Below are positions 45,754 through 55,329 of a stretch of 64,000 nt of DNA, piece by piece. The first letter of the stretch is position 1. Each line of letters starts with the position of its first letter. Both the position numbers and the translations under genes were made by a program. Origin of the DNA: CAYPLH01 sp964411505 (lineage in GTDB: Bacteria; Bacillota; Clostridia; CAYPLH01; DUMO01); contig CAYPLH010000018.1 of NCBI GenBank assembly GCA_964411505.1, positions 3,826-67,825 on the forward strand. The letters run 5' to 3'. A model generated the notes under the pieces. It did no database searches. It had not been told where the DNA came from and worked only from the letters and a program-made list of their open reading frames with translations.

Positions 45754-47661
45754 TTGATAGTATTAAAATGCAATAATATTTCCTTTAGCTTTGGAACCAA
45801 TAAAATACTTGAAAACGCTACTTTTAGCATAGATGAATGTGATAGAACAGGACTTGTTGGTTTAAACGGAACTGGCAAAACTACCTTGTTTAATATTATC
45901 ACCGGCATATACAAGCCTGACTTAGGTAATGTTTTTATTGCCAAAAATATAAGAGTAGGATATTTGGAGCAAAACTCAGGACTAAATCCCCAAAACAGCA
46001 TTCTGGACGAGATTTTGTTAGTATATAGTGATTTAATCGAAAGTGAAAACAAAATGCGGGAGCTGGAGAACAAAATAAGTAATGAAAAGGATCAGGAAAA
46101 ACTCGATTCCCTCATTAAACAGTATGATACCGTTACTTTTGATTATTCTCATAACGGAGGGTATGAGTATAAAAGCCGTTCAAAAGGTGTATTAAAAGGG
46201 CTTGGTTTTAACGAAAATCAGTTTGAACTTAAAATATCCTCGCTGAGTGGAGGTCAAAAAACTCGTCTCGCACTGGTCAAGCTGCTTCTTTCTGAACCTG
46301 ATCTTTTGCTATTGGATGAGCCAACTAATAATCTGGATATTAATGCTATAGAATGGCTTGAAGATTATTTGAAAAATTATAAAAAATCGCTTTTTGTAAT
46401 TTCCCATGACCGTTACTTTTTAGACTCAATTGCAAGCAAAATAATTGAGCTGGAAAGCTGCGAATGCACTGAGTATGATGGTAATTACACTGAGTTTATC
46501 AAAAGAAAAGCAGAGCAAAGAAAAATCAGTCAAAAGCATTATGAGCTGCAGCAAAAAGAAATTTCCAGAATTGAAGCATTTATCGAACAGCAGAAGCAAT
46601 GGAACAGAGAGCGTAATATTATTGCAGCAAGAAGCAGGCAAAAAGCGCTTAATAGAATGGAAAAGGTTAAAAAACCCCAAAAAGCGCCTGATAAAATCAG
46701 CATTAAGTTCAAAAGCGGGGTTTCAAGTGGAAAAGATGTGCTTTTTGTAAAAAATCTTGCAAAACAATATTCATCTTTAGCGTTGTTTAAGGAAATCAAC
46801 TACTCTATACATAAAAACGAGCGTGTATTTCTGATTGGACCTAATGGTTCTGGTAAATCCACCATGCTTAAGATTTTGGCTGGAGTTCTTGCGCAAACCT
46901 CAGGAAGTGTTGAATATGGTCATAATGTTAGAATGAGTTACTTTGATCAGCAGCAGGAGACATTATCAGACGAAAACACAATTATTGAGGAAGTATGGAG
47001 TTCTAACAATAAGCTGACGCATACCGAAGTCCGGGATACGCTTGCTCTATTTCTTTTTTACGGTGAAGATGTGTTAAAGACTGTATCAACATTAAGTGGT
47101 GGCGAAAAATCTCGCGTTGCCCTAGCCAAACTTATGTTGTCAGGCTCAAACTTTCTTTTGTTGGATGAACCTACAAACCATTTGGATATTATGTCTAAGG
47201 AAGCTTTAGAGACAGCACTGTTAAATTTCGACGGAACAATACTTGCGGTATCTCATGACAGGTACTTTATAAATAAACTTGGAACACGTATTTTTGAAAT
47301 TAGTCATTTGAATCTGATTGATTATGCTGGCAGCTATTCTGACTACATTAACTATAGGAAAAACTTGTCGAAGTGGGATGAACAATCCGAATCAGAAAAA
47401 AGTTCTGACTCAAAGCTTGAGTATCTTGCCGACAAAGAAGAAAAGGCAAGGCTAAGAAAACTGGAAAAGCAGCTTTTAGAAACTGAAAGCGAAATCTACT
47501 CCATAGAGGAGGAACTCGAAGCACTAAATATTAAAATGAATGACCCTTCCATACAGACAGATCATGTTGTACTTACTGAGTTACACCAGCAAACAACAGA
47601 TCTGTCACAAAAGCTTAAGACTTTGTATCTATTATGGGATGAGCTTGAATCCAGTCGATAG
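45754..47661 (+). CDS. ABC-F family ATPase
   Basis: 635 residues with two ABC domains and no membrane segment: Walker A GLNGTGKTT and GPNGSGKST, signatures LSGGQKTRLAL and LSGGEKSRVAL, Walker B with LLLDEPTNNLD and LLLDEPTNHLD. A basic linker of about 80 residues and a C-terminal coiled coil (LRKLEKQLLETESEIYSIEEE) place it near the YdiF/Uup-type ABC-F proteins, which act on stalled or antibiotic-bound ribosomes. The start is TTG 45754 with AGGTG upstream. Resistance or housekeeping function cannot be told apart from sequence. Confidence 0.88.
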   Translation: MIVLKCNNISFSFGTNKILENATFSIDECDRTGLVGLNGTGKTTLFNIITGIYKPDLGNVFIAKNIRVGYLEQNSGLNPQNSILDEILLVYSDLIESENKMRELENKISNEKDQEKLDSLIKQYDTVTFDYSHNGGYEYKSRSKGVLKGLGFNENQFELKISSLSGGQKTRLALVKLLLSEPDLLLLDEPTNNLDINAIEWLEDYLKNYKKSLFVISHDRYFLDSIASKIIELESCECTEYDGNYTEFIKRKAEQRKISQKHYELQQKEISRIEAFIEQQKQWNRERNIIAARSRQKALNRMEKVKKPQKAPDKISIKFKSGVSSGKDVLFVKNLAKQYSSLALFKEINYSIHKNERVFLIGPNGSGKSTMLKILAGVLAQTSGSVEYGHNVRMSYFDQQQETLSDENTIIEEVWSSNNKLTHTEVRDTLALFLFYGEDVLKTVSTLSGGEKSRVALAKLMLSGSNFLLLDEPTNHLDIMSKEALETALLNFDGTILAVSHDRYFINKLGTRIFEISHLNLIDYAGSYSDYINYRKNLSKWDEQSESEKSSDSKLEYLADKEEKARLRKLEKQLLETESEIYSIEEELEALNIKMNDPSIQTDHVVLTELHQQTTDLSQKLKTLYLLWDELESSR

Positions 47662-47665
47662 GAGT

Positions 47666-48433
47666 TCATTTTGTAACAATACTAGACACCGGACTGTCCG
47701 ATTCACCGCTTTTTTCTTTGAAATATTTTATTATTCCATCTTTAATAGCGACAGCCAGTCTCAGTCTGTATTGCTCATCACGTATCTTTTCTTCTTCTGC
47801 CCTGTTGGATAAAAACCCGCACTCTACTATTACTGTTGGAGTTTTCCAGTTTTTAATAATAATAAGCCCATCACTTTTGATAAGAGCTTCTCTTTTATTT
47901 CCTGGATCCACTTGAGATTTTAACTCGCTCTGTATATGTTTTGCAAGTTTCTCACCATCCAGGCAATTGGGTGGATAAAAAACCTGTGCACCATAATACT
48001 GCGTCTGGTTGAATTTATTAAAATGAATGCTGACAGCAATATCGGCACCTGAATTGTCCATCATATTTTTCCTGTTTTTCAGATCCTGCATTCTCTTGTT
48101 TGAAATACCTGAAGTGCCTGGAGCATAATTAAGAGTATCTTCATCACGTGTCATTAATACTTTAATGTTCTCATTTTCCAGTAAAGCCTTTAGCTTAAAT
48201 GATATATCAAGATTGAGAATCTTTTCCTTTATACCACTGTAATCACTTACAGCGCCGGGATCCTCTCCCCCATGACCGGGATCAATAAGAACTATGAGTT
48301 CATTATCTGCGTAAGGGTTTGTAACCACAGGAACTGTAGGGTCTTTAGTAAAATTAATACTATAAGCTGCTAATGATAACATAAAAACAAGCACTATAAG
48401 AAGAACATTGCTTCTTCTAACAATAATTATCAT
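47666..48433 (-). CDS. cwlD: N-acetylmuramoyl-L-alanine amidase, CwlD type
   Basis: 255 residues. An N-terminal membrane segment (8-26) precedes an Amidase_3 domain with DPGHGGEDPGA, SIHFNKF and VECGFLSN. The insertion YGAQVFYPPN and the overall length match CwlD, which makes muramic lactam in the spore cortex. The stop lies four bases from the convergent ABC-F stop. It fits the presence of spoIIE. Confidence 0.82.
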   Translation of the reverse strand: MIIIVRRSNVLLIVLVFMLSLAAYSINFTKDPTVPVVTNPYADNELIVLIDPGHGGEDPGAVSDYSGIKEKILNLDISFKLKALLENENIKVLMTRDEDTLNYAPGTSGISNKRMQDLKNRKNMMDNSGADIAVSIHFNKFNQTQYYGAQVFYPPNCLDGEKLAKHIQSELKSQVDPGNKREALIKSDGLIIIKNWKTPTVIVECGFLSNRAEEEKIRDEQYRLRLAVAIKDGIIKYFKEKSGESDSPVSSIVTK

Positions 48434-48544
48434 GAATTAATCAACCACCTTGCTTATGCAATTGCTTCTGTTGATATAATATTCATCAATAGTCTGTACT
48501 ATAACTACTTTGTGCATCAAGAATTTCACAAGAATCTGTTTTAA

Positions 48545-48721
48545 CTATTTATGCCAAGTTCTATATATCTCAAAAGATTCATTATTGCAATAAGTGCATT
48601 TTCTTTTTACACCTTGCCCTAATATGGTATAGTCTTTTATCCAATGGATTTTATCAATTTCGCTTGTTTCAATAACTTTATCTGAGCCACACTGACAACA
48701 AATTAATTTAAATCTGCCCAA
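48545..48721 (-). CDS. 58-residue zinc-ribbon protein
   Basis: The TTG start at 48721 lies directly after the stop of the FAD enzyme gene, with GGGGG seven bases upstream. The product has CCQCG near the N-terminus and CTYC near the C-terminus, a two-knuckle zinc ribbon, and ends YRTWHK. Spacing and coupling indicate a real gene. The function is unknown, possibly nucleic-acid binding or a partner of the oxidoreductase. Confidence 0.65.
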   Translation of the reverse strand: MGRFKLICCQCGSDKVIETSEIDKIHWIKDYTILGQGVKRKCTYCNNESFEIYRTWHK

Positions 48722-49825
48722 CTATTGACCCCCTTTAATCAAGTGTGCAAAATTTATGTCTTCCTTAACAATCATTTTCAATCCATTTGAAATATATTTG
48801 ATTACATTAATGTTTGTTTTATAGATTAAATTTCTTACTCCAGGGGTTTTCATCAACATGAGCAGCCGGTCAAAATCCTTGTTGGTAGCAGTATTCATAA
48901 GTGATCTGAAAACTAACAGCTCATTATTTCTTTTATGTAAATCTTTGAGTAGTTTTTTTATATCTTTTCCTTGTGCAATACTTCTACCAGTCATTACACC
49001 TGAATAAATTGCATTTAATTGTCCAAAACCTAGAAATGGTTCAATTCCTCCGCCTGCTGCTCCAATAAAATAGGTTCTTCCAACCCTATTTGTAGTTACA
49101 AACCCAGCTCTATGCGGAAGTTCCCACGATTCAACCATATTATATTTTTTCAATATTCCTCTTGATTGTAAAAATCGTTGCCAGTAATCATTTAAATCTT
49201 CATGCTCAATGCCTTGAACAACATGAGCAATAACAGCCTTATTTTTACTATATGGCGCACAATAAATATATGCGCCATGGGTAAGATCATTATCCAGCCA
49301 CATAATGATGGTATCGTCCTCAAAATCTCCTTCAAAAATTCCACCTTTAAGCCAGGTTTTCATTATTTCCTGCCATATACCATACCGCTCAGGTGCTGAC
49401 CAGTGTCCATCTGCTACCACGACATAATCAAATTCTTTCTCCAAATCCTCAGGTCTTATAAATGTATTAAATTTTATCTGTGAATTGACCATACTATATA
49501 GCTGATTTTTAATAGAAATATCTTCTTTCCCACGAATGAAAAAGTACCCTAAAGAACCTGTCGCTGTAACCTGGTTGTTTGGTGAAATGTGTATAATCTT
49601 TTGGAATGAGTGAAGCGCGTTTAATTTTATTCCTAGTACTTTATCTATGTATTTGATAGGATCTGGATATGGACGTGAAATGAGCCCTAATAAAGCTGAA
49701 ACATGAGGATGATATTCACCTATAAAATTATTGCATTCGAAAATAACAGGCTTTATGCCGTGCTTCTCCAATTCAATTGCACATGATAGCCCAGACGTTC
49801 CCGCACCAATAATCGCTACTTCCAA
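48722..49825 (-). CDS. FAD-dependent oxidoreductase, geranylgeranyl-reductase-like
   Basis: 367 residues. The dinucleotide-binding fold AIIGAGTSGLSCAIELE is at the N-terminus. DYVVVADGHWS and YFIGAAGGGIEPFLGFG (second FAD motif) follow. It resembles geranylgeranyl-reductase and monooxygenase-type flavoproteins, but the substrate is not evident. The start TTG 49825 has AAGGGG eight bases upstream. A zinc-ribbon gene follows at once. Confidence 0.78.
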   Translation of the reverse strand: MEVAIIGAGTSGLSCAIELEKHGIKPVIFECNNFIGEYHPHVSALLGLISRPYPDPIKYIDKVLGIKLNALHSFQKIIHISPNNQVTATGSLGYFFIRGKEDISIKNQLYSMVNSQIKFNTFIRPEDLEKEFDYVVVADGHWSAPERYGIWQEIMKTWLKGGIFEGDFEDDTIIMWLDNDLTHGAYIYCAPYSKNKAVIAHVVQGIEHEDLNDYWQRFLQSRGILKKYNMVESWELPHRAGFVTTNRVGRTYFIGAAGGGIEPFLGFGQLNAIYSGVMTGRSIAQGKDIKKLLKDLHKRNNELLVFRSLMNTATNKDFDRLLMLMKTPGVRNLIYKTNINVIKYISNGLKMIVKEDINFAHLIKGGQ

Positions 49826-50048
49826 GGATTGTACCCCTTTCGACCTTAAGCTTCATAAGATAAATCTAAGTCTTGTTTAGTTTTTACAGGATACGTCTAA
49901 TTATACCCACCCAAATCCTATTCTACTATGATCCTTCTATAAACATAAATCAGTCTTGTGTCACCTGCTCTATTTTAGAAAGCAATTCACTGATTTTGTA
50001 ATAGAGTATGATTTGCAGATTGCACCTACTCAATAATATTTTATTAAA

Positions 50049-51191
50049 TTAAAATCCAAAGCTAGCAATGAGAATACCTGCTATTAAAGCAGAACCAATG
50101 GTACTAGAGACAATAGGTCCCATTGCATGCATCAACAGGTGGTTATGTGGATTGTATTCCTGTCCTAGCTTTTGAGAAACACGCGCAGCCATAGGCATAG
50201 CAGACACGCCGGAATTACCAATCAAAGGATTTACTTTTCCTCCTGTTATTTTACACAAAAGCTTTGCTATAAGTACACCACCAATAGTACCAAAAGAAAA
50301 CGCAAACAATCCTAATAAAATGATTAAAAGGGTATGGGGGTTCAAGATTCGCTCAGCTGTGGCCGTTGCACCTATAGAAATCCCAATTAGCAATGTCAAA
50401 ATATTCAACAAATGGTTTTGCAGCGTACGGACATATCGCTCTGTAACACCACTTTCCCTAATTAGATTCCCTAACATCAGCATGGCTATTAATGATCCTG
50501 CCTCAGGGACTAAAACTAATGTGGCAATAGTAACACCAAGTGAAAAAATAATTTTCGTGCGACGCGATACTCTTTTTTGATGTGGCATTTCAATAATTCT
50601 TTCTTTATCTGTGGTAAGTGCCCTCATAATAGGTGGTTGAATAAGAGGAACCAATGCCATGTATGAGTAAGCTGCAATTGTAATAACCGGCAGTAAATTC
50701 GGCGCTAGAATACCCGCAGTATAAATTGAAGTTGGTCCGTCTGAGCTACCAATCATACCAATTGCGGCTGCCTCTTTGAGGCTAAAGGGCTCAATTCCAG
50801 GGATAATGCGTCCAATTAATAAAGCTCCGCCCATAGCAGCAAAAATACCAAGCTGTCCGCCCAATCCAATAAGTGCACTCTTTGGAGAAGCAACAAGAGG
50901 TCCAAAGTCAGTCATAGCACCTATGCACATAAAAATCACCGGTGGATAAATTCCTAGTTCAATTCCTTTATAAAAATAATAAATCAAGCCACCCTCATCA
51001 TAGGTAGAAAGCCCTGCCAATGGAATATTAGCAATTAACATACCAAATGCTAAAGGAAGAAGCAGTAGTGGCTCATATTTTTTTGCTATGGCAAGATACA
51101 CTAGAGTTAAAGCAATCAATACCATAATAATCTGTGGTAAACCTATTTGCATAAAGCTAAAACCGTGGGATGTTGCTCCCAATGATGTCAA
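50049..51191 (-). CDS. sodium-translocating decarboxylase beta subunit
   Basis: 380 residues with about ten membrane segments. The conserved IGMIGSSDGPTSIY and GGKVNPLIGNSGVSAMP regions, with sodium-binding Asp and Asn/Ser residues, identify the OadB/GcdB/MmdB family. The usual complex decarboxylates oxaloacetate, glutaconyl-CoA or methylmalonyl-CoA and pumps Na+. No alpha, gamma or biotin-carrier gene is near, so the partners must be elsewhere. The start TTG 51191 has GGAG nine bases upstream. Confidence 0.88.
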   Translation of the reverse strand: MTSLGATSHGFSFMQIGLPQIIMVLIALTLVYLAIAKKYEPLLLLPLAFGMLIANIPLAGLSTYDEGGLIYYFYKGIELGIYPPVIFMCIGAMTDFGPLVASPKSALIGLGGQLGIFAAMGGALLIGRIIPGIEPFSLKEAAAIGMIGSSDGPTSIYTAGILAPNLLPVITIAAYSYMALVPLIQPPIMRALTTDKERIIEMPHQKRVSRRTKIIFSLGVTIATLVLVPEAGSLIAMLMLGNLIRESGVTERYVRTLQNHLLNILTLLIGISIGATATAERILNPHTLLIILLGLFAFSFGTIGGVLIAKLLCKITGGKVNPLIGNSGVSAMPMAARVSQKLGQEYNPHNHLLMHAMGPIVSSTIGSALIAGILIASFGF

Positions 51192-51310
51192 TCAAATCCA
51201 CTCCTTAATTGTTTTATATTTTAAATTGTCTCCCAGATTGCAGCAAAGCAGAAACCTTTTAAAAGGCTAGCTTGCGAAAATAAACCATTTTGCCACTTAC
51301 TGGAATTCAA

Positions 51311-51952
51311 TCATATTTTTATATAGCCATCATGAACAATAATCGCATCTAGTTTATGGCCTTCTTTACACATAGGACATTCGTTTGGACTAAACAGTTG
51401 ATACCCAGGTATGTCCTCATCTATAAACATAGAAAAAATTTCTTGTTCAAATTGTTTGGGAGAAGCATTAAATAACGCTGATATCCCAATTACTATACCG
51501 CCATAATAAGAAAGACATTCTAATGCACTGTTAAGAGTTATCCCGCTGGATACAAATGATACTAACACAATTATATTGCGATTATAAATCAATTCCTGTT
51601 TGTTACTTTGGAACATTAAATTTCTATTCGTATTGCTAATTGGCGTTACAACGTGAATTTCTCTGTCACTGTTTACTACAGATGTTCCTGCTTGTAAAAG
51701 CTCTTCCGCTAAATATGCTCCAATTACTTCTGTTCCTTCTAAGCACACAATGGTATCCACAAGTGCGCTTGTTAAATAAGGCAACGCCAGTTCAACTGCC
51801 ACATCTCTAGCTAAAGATGCATTAGTTTTTAAATCATCTAAATCAAGATAATGAGTAGCATGAAAGTGATTGGTAGTAAAATGACCCGGAATAACATTCA
51901 TGTTTATAGCCGGATTTTTAGTTAACGGAACAGTAAAAACATCCTTTTTCAT
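51311..51952 (-). CDS. phosphoribosyltransferase-like protein with C-terminal CxxC
   Basis: 213 residues from ATG 51952, eight bases after GGAG. The order of elements follows type I PRTases: TIVCLEGTEVIGAYLAEEL, then NIIVLVSFVSSGITLNSALE where the PRPP loop is normally V-V-D-D-x-x-T-T-G. The loop's acidic pair is lost, so catalysis is doubtful. A C-terminal tail with CPMCKEGHKLD may bind metal. It could be an orotate-PRTase-like regulator or sensor. Its partner is unclear. Confidence 0.65.
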   Translation of the reverse strand: MKKDVFTVPLTKNPAINMNVIPGHFTTNHFHATHYLDLDDLKTNASLARDVAVELALPYLTSALVDTIVCLEGTEVIGAYLAEELLQAGTSVVNSDREIHVVTPISNTNRNLMFQSNKQELIYNRNIIVLVSFVSSGITLNSALECLSYYGGIVIGISALFNASPKQFEQEIFSMFIDEDIPGYQLFSPNECPMCKEGHKLDAIIVHDGYIKI

Positions 51953-51958
51953 TATCAT

Positions 51959-52590
51959 ATCTCCTTATATTATAGTTTTTATGCGGTGTGCTTATTATAG
52001 TTCATTTTGACTCCATATTCAAGAGTCAGCATATGGGACGCATTATGTAGGTCGCAAGACGTTTCTGTTCAGACCCTCTATAACTTGAGATATAACTTTC
52101 GCAATAACGGAAACTACGCTTCATTTGCAAGAGCTGTATTTCGCTAATGATTCCTAACATTGCAAAAGTTATATCTCTTTAGCTACCTGTGAACTGTAAC
52201 AATCGACATTGTAAATGCAACCCTTGACTTACTTGGTGCTTGCGATTAATCTGTCAACTTATGTCGAATATTTTTATCCAAAATATTTACAATAATCATT
52301 GATTCATTCCATGATTTACTATATAATATCTGTGGAAGGAAAATTAAATTAAGGCGCAAATGACGACCGGATGTTAGCGCATCCGAATCGCTCATGTAGG
52401 GTAACACACACCCGTACAAGTACAGCATTACGCTGCCACTTACGCCGTATGCTCAATTATAATTCATTTTGATTCTATATTCAAGAGTCAGCATACAGGG
52501 CGCATCATGTACGGTTTTACCTACATGGTTCGTCCTTTTTTAATTTTCCTTTCCCTAAAAAAATCACAGGGAAAGGAAAAGGTATGGCTC
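51959..52590. repeat. gene-free repeat zone with large inverted and direct repeats
   Basis: An inverted repeat of 18-base arms with one mismatch (GAGATATAACTTTCGCAA 52087-52104, complement 52160-52177) has a 55-base loop. A direct repeat of about 70 bases (51981-52049 and 52441-52511, sharing TATTCAAGAGTCAGCATA) flanks it. The segment 52173-52200 matches the interspersed element at 30551-30578. This looks like decayed small mobile elements. Confidence 0.6.
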
Positions 52591-52902
52591 ATGAAAAAAC
52601 ATATATTTAAAAGCAAGCATTCTGTCCATTATAAAGCAGACAGAATCGCATGGCTATCACAGGAATTTAACAGGAGAGATGAGGCAGTCAAGATTCACAG
52701 GCTCACATGTGATCTTTTTGATCGCCTCACAGAACAGCTTCCAGGAAGCGGTAAAATACAGCTTGCACAGTTTGCGGACGCTATGAATCAGCTTATTTGC
52801 TCTCAGGCTCCCTATTACTACGCCAATGGCTTAAGTGATGGCGCAGCTCTAACCCGCATGATGTACGATGACAGGCTGGATGTAAAATCAACCTTACTGT
52901 AG
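52591..52902 (+). CDS. small conserved-looking protein of accessory DNA
   Basis: 103 residues from ATG 52591, with AAGG eight bases upstream; the reading frame extends further 5' but into a repeat. It is all-helical in appearance (YKADRIAWLSQEFNRRDEAVK, LTCDLFDRLTEQLPG, DAMNQLICSQAPYYYANGLSDG). It may belong to a Firmicute family of short proteins from mobile elements. I cannot assign a function. A 34-residue membrane peptide gene follows. Confidence 0.55.
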   Translation: MKKHIFKSKHSVHYKADRIAWLSQEFNRRDEAVKIHRLTCDLFDRLTEQLPGSGKIQLAQFADAMNQLICSQAPYYYANGLSDGAALTRMMYDDRLDVKSTLL

Positions 52903-52923
52903 TGTAAGGCGGTGATTGATAAT

Positions 52924-53028
52924 ATGTTAAAATGGTTTTATGATAAAGAGTATCGGGCGTTCATGTTCGGGTATATCTGTGGGCTGGTTTGTTTTCTCAT
53001 TATGGAATACTCAGGGTTGTTGGAGTAG
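52924..53028 (+). CDS. 34-residue membrane peptide
   Basis: ATG 52924 follows GGCGGTGATT. The peptide has a charged start (MLKWFYDKEYRAFMF), one hydrophobic helix (GYICGLVCFLIM), and stops at 53026-53028. It is 21 bases after the previous gene and probably co-transcribed. The function is unknown; size and layout resemble small toxin-like or accessory membrane peptides. Confidence 0.5.
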   Translation: MLKWFYDKEYRAFMFGYICGLVCFLIMEYSGLLE

Positions 53029-53034
53029 GCTTTT

Positions 53035-53063
53035 GGGGAGGGGGGTTGGGGGAGGAAGGAGGT
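53035..53063 (+). other. G-rich tract upstream of PAPS reductase-like gene
   Basis: Runs of four, six and five G plus three GG pairs within 29 bases, striking in this AT-rich DNA. It could form a G-quadruplex in the non-template strand or mRNA. Confidence 0.4.
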
Positions 53064-53186
53064 GTAGATATAAAATGCACGGCAGTTAAAGTTACAATTT
53101 ATAATATAAAATTCACAAAAAGATTAGTTTTCGACAGTTGTGATAATATGATACGATTAATGGTAAGTTAAAGGAGGTATCTTGTT

Positions 53187-54914
53187 GTGTGGTGCAAGAG
53201 TTGCAATGAAGAATCTAATAGTAAAATTTGTGAGCTTTGCGGTTCTGCAACCGAGCAAGATGCCCCTGTCATGGTTTATTATTGCAATAATTGTAATACA
53301 CCACTTATTAAGGCAGTTGATAGAATAGATAAAGACATTTGTTCTCTGTGCGGTAATAAAACAGCTTATTTATGTGCAGATTTACGTCCAGTATTCCCTG
53401 AAGAACGATTATTGATTGAAATACTAATGGCAAAGCCTTTTGAATACATAAACAAAACTGTCTGGGCATCAGATAATCGTTATTATATTGATGGTAAGTC
53501 AAGGATTGTTTCAAGTAAGATATTTAAAAAGTGTTCTGTTGATAAAATTGTTGAACAACTTGAGAAATATAGTCTGCAAAATAGCTATGACTTTTTTAAT
53601 AAAACTATAGAGAATTTTGCAAAGGCAAATAATGAAAGACTTCAGTATATTTTTAATGAAGCATCAGAATTTATAAAAAATACCGCACATACATACCCCA
53701 TTGAAAATGTAGTGATCTCTTTTTCAGGTGGCAAAGATTCTACCGTTACTGCGGATTTAACTATACGTGCCTTAAGTAACCCAAGCTTAGTACATATCTT
53801 TGGAGATACCACCCTTGAATTCCCTCTAACCATTGAATACACCGAACGCTTTAAGAAAAATAATCCTAAAGCGATATTAAAGACTGCAAAAAACAAGGAA
53901 CAAGATTTTTATGAGGTTTGTAAGGACATTGGTCCTCCCGCCCGTATGCTACGCTGGTGCTGTTCTATGTTTAAGACAGGGCCCATTGCTCGCGTACTAA
54001 ACAGTCTATACAGGGATGTAGATATTTTGTCATTTTATGGTATGCGCAAGAGTGAATCTGTGAGCCGTAGCAAGTATAACCGGGTTGAGGATAATGCTGA
54101 ATTAGTAAAAATTCAAAAACAAAAGGTTGCTTCTCCAATTTTCAATTGGAAAGATATTGATGTATGGCTTTATATTTTAAGCGAAGGCACAGATTTTAAT
54201 GATGCTTATAGGCTGGGCTATGACAGAGTAGGATGTTGGTGTTGTCCAAATAATAACCACCGAGCGCAGTTTTTGTCTCGAATTTATATGCCAGAACAAA
54301 GTGGAAAATGGCGCAAGTTTTTGATAGATTTTGCTGAAAAGATTGGTAAACTTGACGCAGAAATATATGTTGATAGTGGCAAATGGAAAGCTCGCCAGGG
54401 TGGCAAAGGAGTTCCCTCATCAGAGGATGTAAAAATTCGATTTACAAACTGTACTTCTGAAGAAAATGCAAAAGTATACAAGCTTTCTCGTTCAATAGAT
54501 GATGGCTTTTTAAATCTTTTAACACCTTTTGGCAAGGTTTCTACGACTCTAGGGCGTAAGTTAATCAATGAAACTATTATTTTAAGTACCAAAACTAATG
54601 TGCCAATCATATCAGTTCAGCCATTTTCCCATGACGGATACGATTACTATGTAAAAATTAAGACCATGAATGTAGCAAAACATAATGATTTGCAGAGAAT
54701 GGTTGGCTATCAGGTGAGAAAATTTAATGCTTGCCGTAAATGTTTAAAATGCGAATCTTTATGTAAACATGGAGCAATTTCGATTGTGGGAGATGAATAC
54801 CTTATCAATGAAAAGAAGTGTAAACGTTGCATGATGTGTGTTACATCTAAATATCTTGAGGGTGGTTGCATGATGGATAAATATCTAAGAACAAAGAGCT
54901 ATTATGAAATTTAG
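53187..54914 (+). CDS. PAPS reductase/DndC-like protein with zinc ribbons and ferredoxin-like tail
   Basis: 575 residues from GTG 53187, eight bases after AAAGGAGGT. An N-terminal region carries CxxC pairs (C3/C6, C15/C18, C33/C36, C52/C55). The adenine-nucleotide alpha-hydrolase fold has P-loop SGGKDS (180-185) and later CWCCPNNN. The C-terminus has two cysteine clusters (CRKCLKCESLC and CKRCMMC) like a 4Fe-4S ferredoxin. DndC-like members activate sulfur for DNA phosphorothioation, and related genes occur in BREX-type systems. The next gene is a truncated DUF4007, a family found beside such genes in defence loci. No dndB/D/E genes are present. Confidence 0.78.
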   Translation: MWCKSCNEESNSKICELCGSATEQDAPVMVYYCNNCNTPLIKAVDRIDKDICSLCGNKTAYLCADLRPVFPEERLLIEILMAKPFEYINKTVWASDNRYYIDGKSRIVSSKIFKKCSVDKIVEQLEKYSLQNSYDFFNKTIENFAKANNERLQYIFNEASEFIKNTAHTYPIENVVISFSGGKDSTVTADLTIRALSNPSLVHIFGDTTLEFPLTIEYTERFKKNNPKAILKTAKNKEQDFYEVCKDIGPPARMLRWCCSMFKTGPIARVLNSLYRDVDILSFYGMRKSESVSRSKYNRVEDNAELVKIQKQKVASPIFNWKDIDVWLYILSEGTDFNDAYRLGYDRVGCWCCPNNNHRAQFLSRIYMPEQSGKWRKFLIDFAEKIGKLDAEIYVDSGKWKARQGGKGVPSSEDVKIRFTNCTSEENAKVYKLSRSIDDGFLNLLTPFGKVSTTLGRKLINETIILSTKTNVPIISVQPFSHDGYDYYVKIKTMNVAKHNDLQRMVGYQVRKFNACRKCLKCESLCKHGAISIVGDEYLINEKKCKRCMMCVTSKYLEGGCMMDKYLRTKSYYEI

Positions 54915-55329
54915 AGAGCATGATACATTCTTTATACGAAAAGGTTGGCTACATAAAGGAATGAAAAATGTTGTTATGGAGCCAACAGTCTTTATGGGGA
55001 ATAAAGGAAATCCAATGGATATGTTAGGAATGGGGGCGAATATGGTTAAATCTCTAAGATATTGGCTTCAAGCTGTAGGTCTTACTTCTGAGCCTCCACA
55101 TGGTAAGAAATATCAAGAGCTTACTAAGCTAGGTAATATCATTTATAATAACGATAAATACGTAGAAGAAATTGGAACTCTATGGCTTCTGCAATATAAG
55201 CTTACAACCAACATAGATAATGCAACAGCATGGTACTACTTTTTTAATGAATTCAATCACAACGAATTCTCCCGAGATGATTTTGTAAAGCAACTCGATA
55301 CATACATGTTCCAGATTAATCGACAATAA
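54904..55329 (+). pseudogene. DUF4007 protein, C-terminally truncated
   Basis: 141 residues, about half the family's usual 280-310. The N-terminal half is typical (FREHDTFFIRKGWLHKG, MLGMGANMVKSLRYWLQA, GTLWLLQYKL, WYYFFNEFNHNEF). It overlaps the PAPS-reductase-like gene by 11 bases, showing coupling. The frame stops at the start of a repeat copy (55304 onward), which supplies the last nine or so residues. The C-terminal half is not found elsewhere in the window. Probably inactivated by insertion or recombination at the repeat. Confidence 0.72.

Noticed and set aside
51959..52590. CRISPR array in the repeat zone
   Set aside because: Only two long diverged copies and one inverted repeat; no regular short repeats with spacers and no cas genes.
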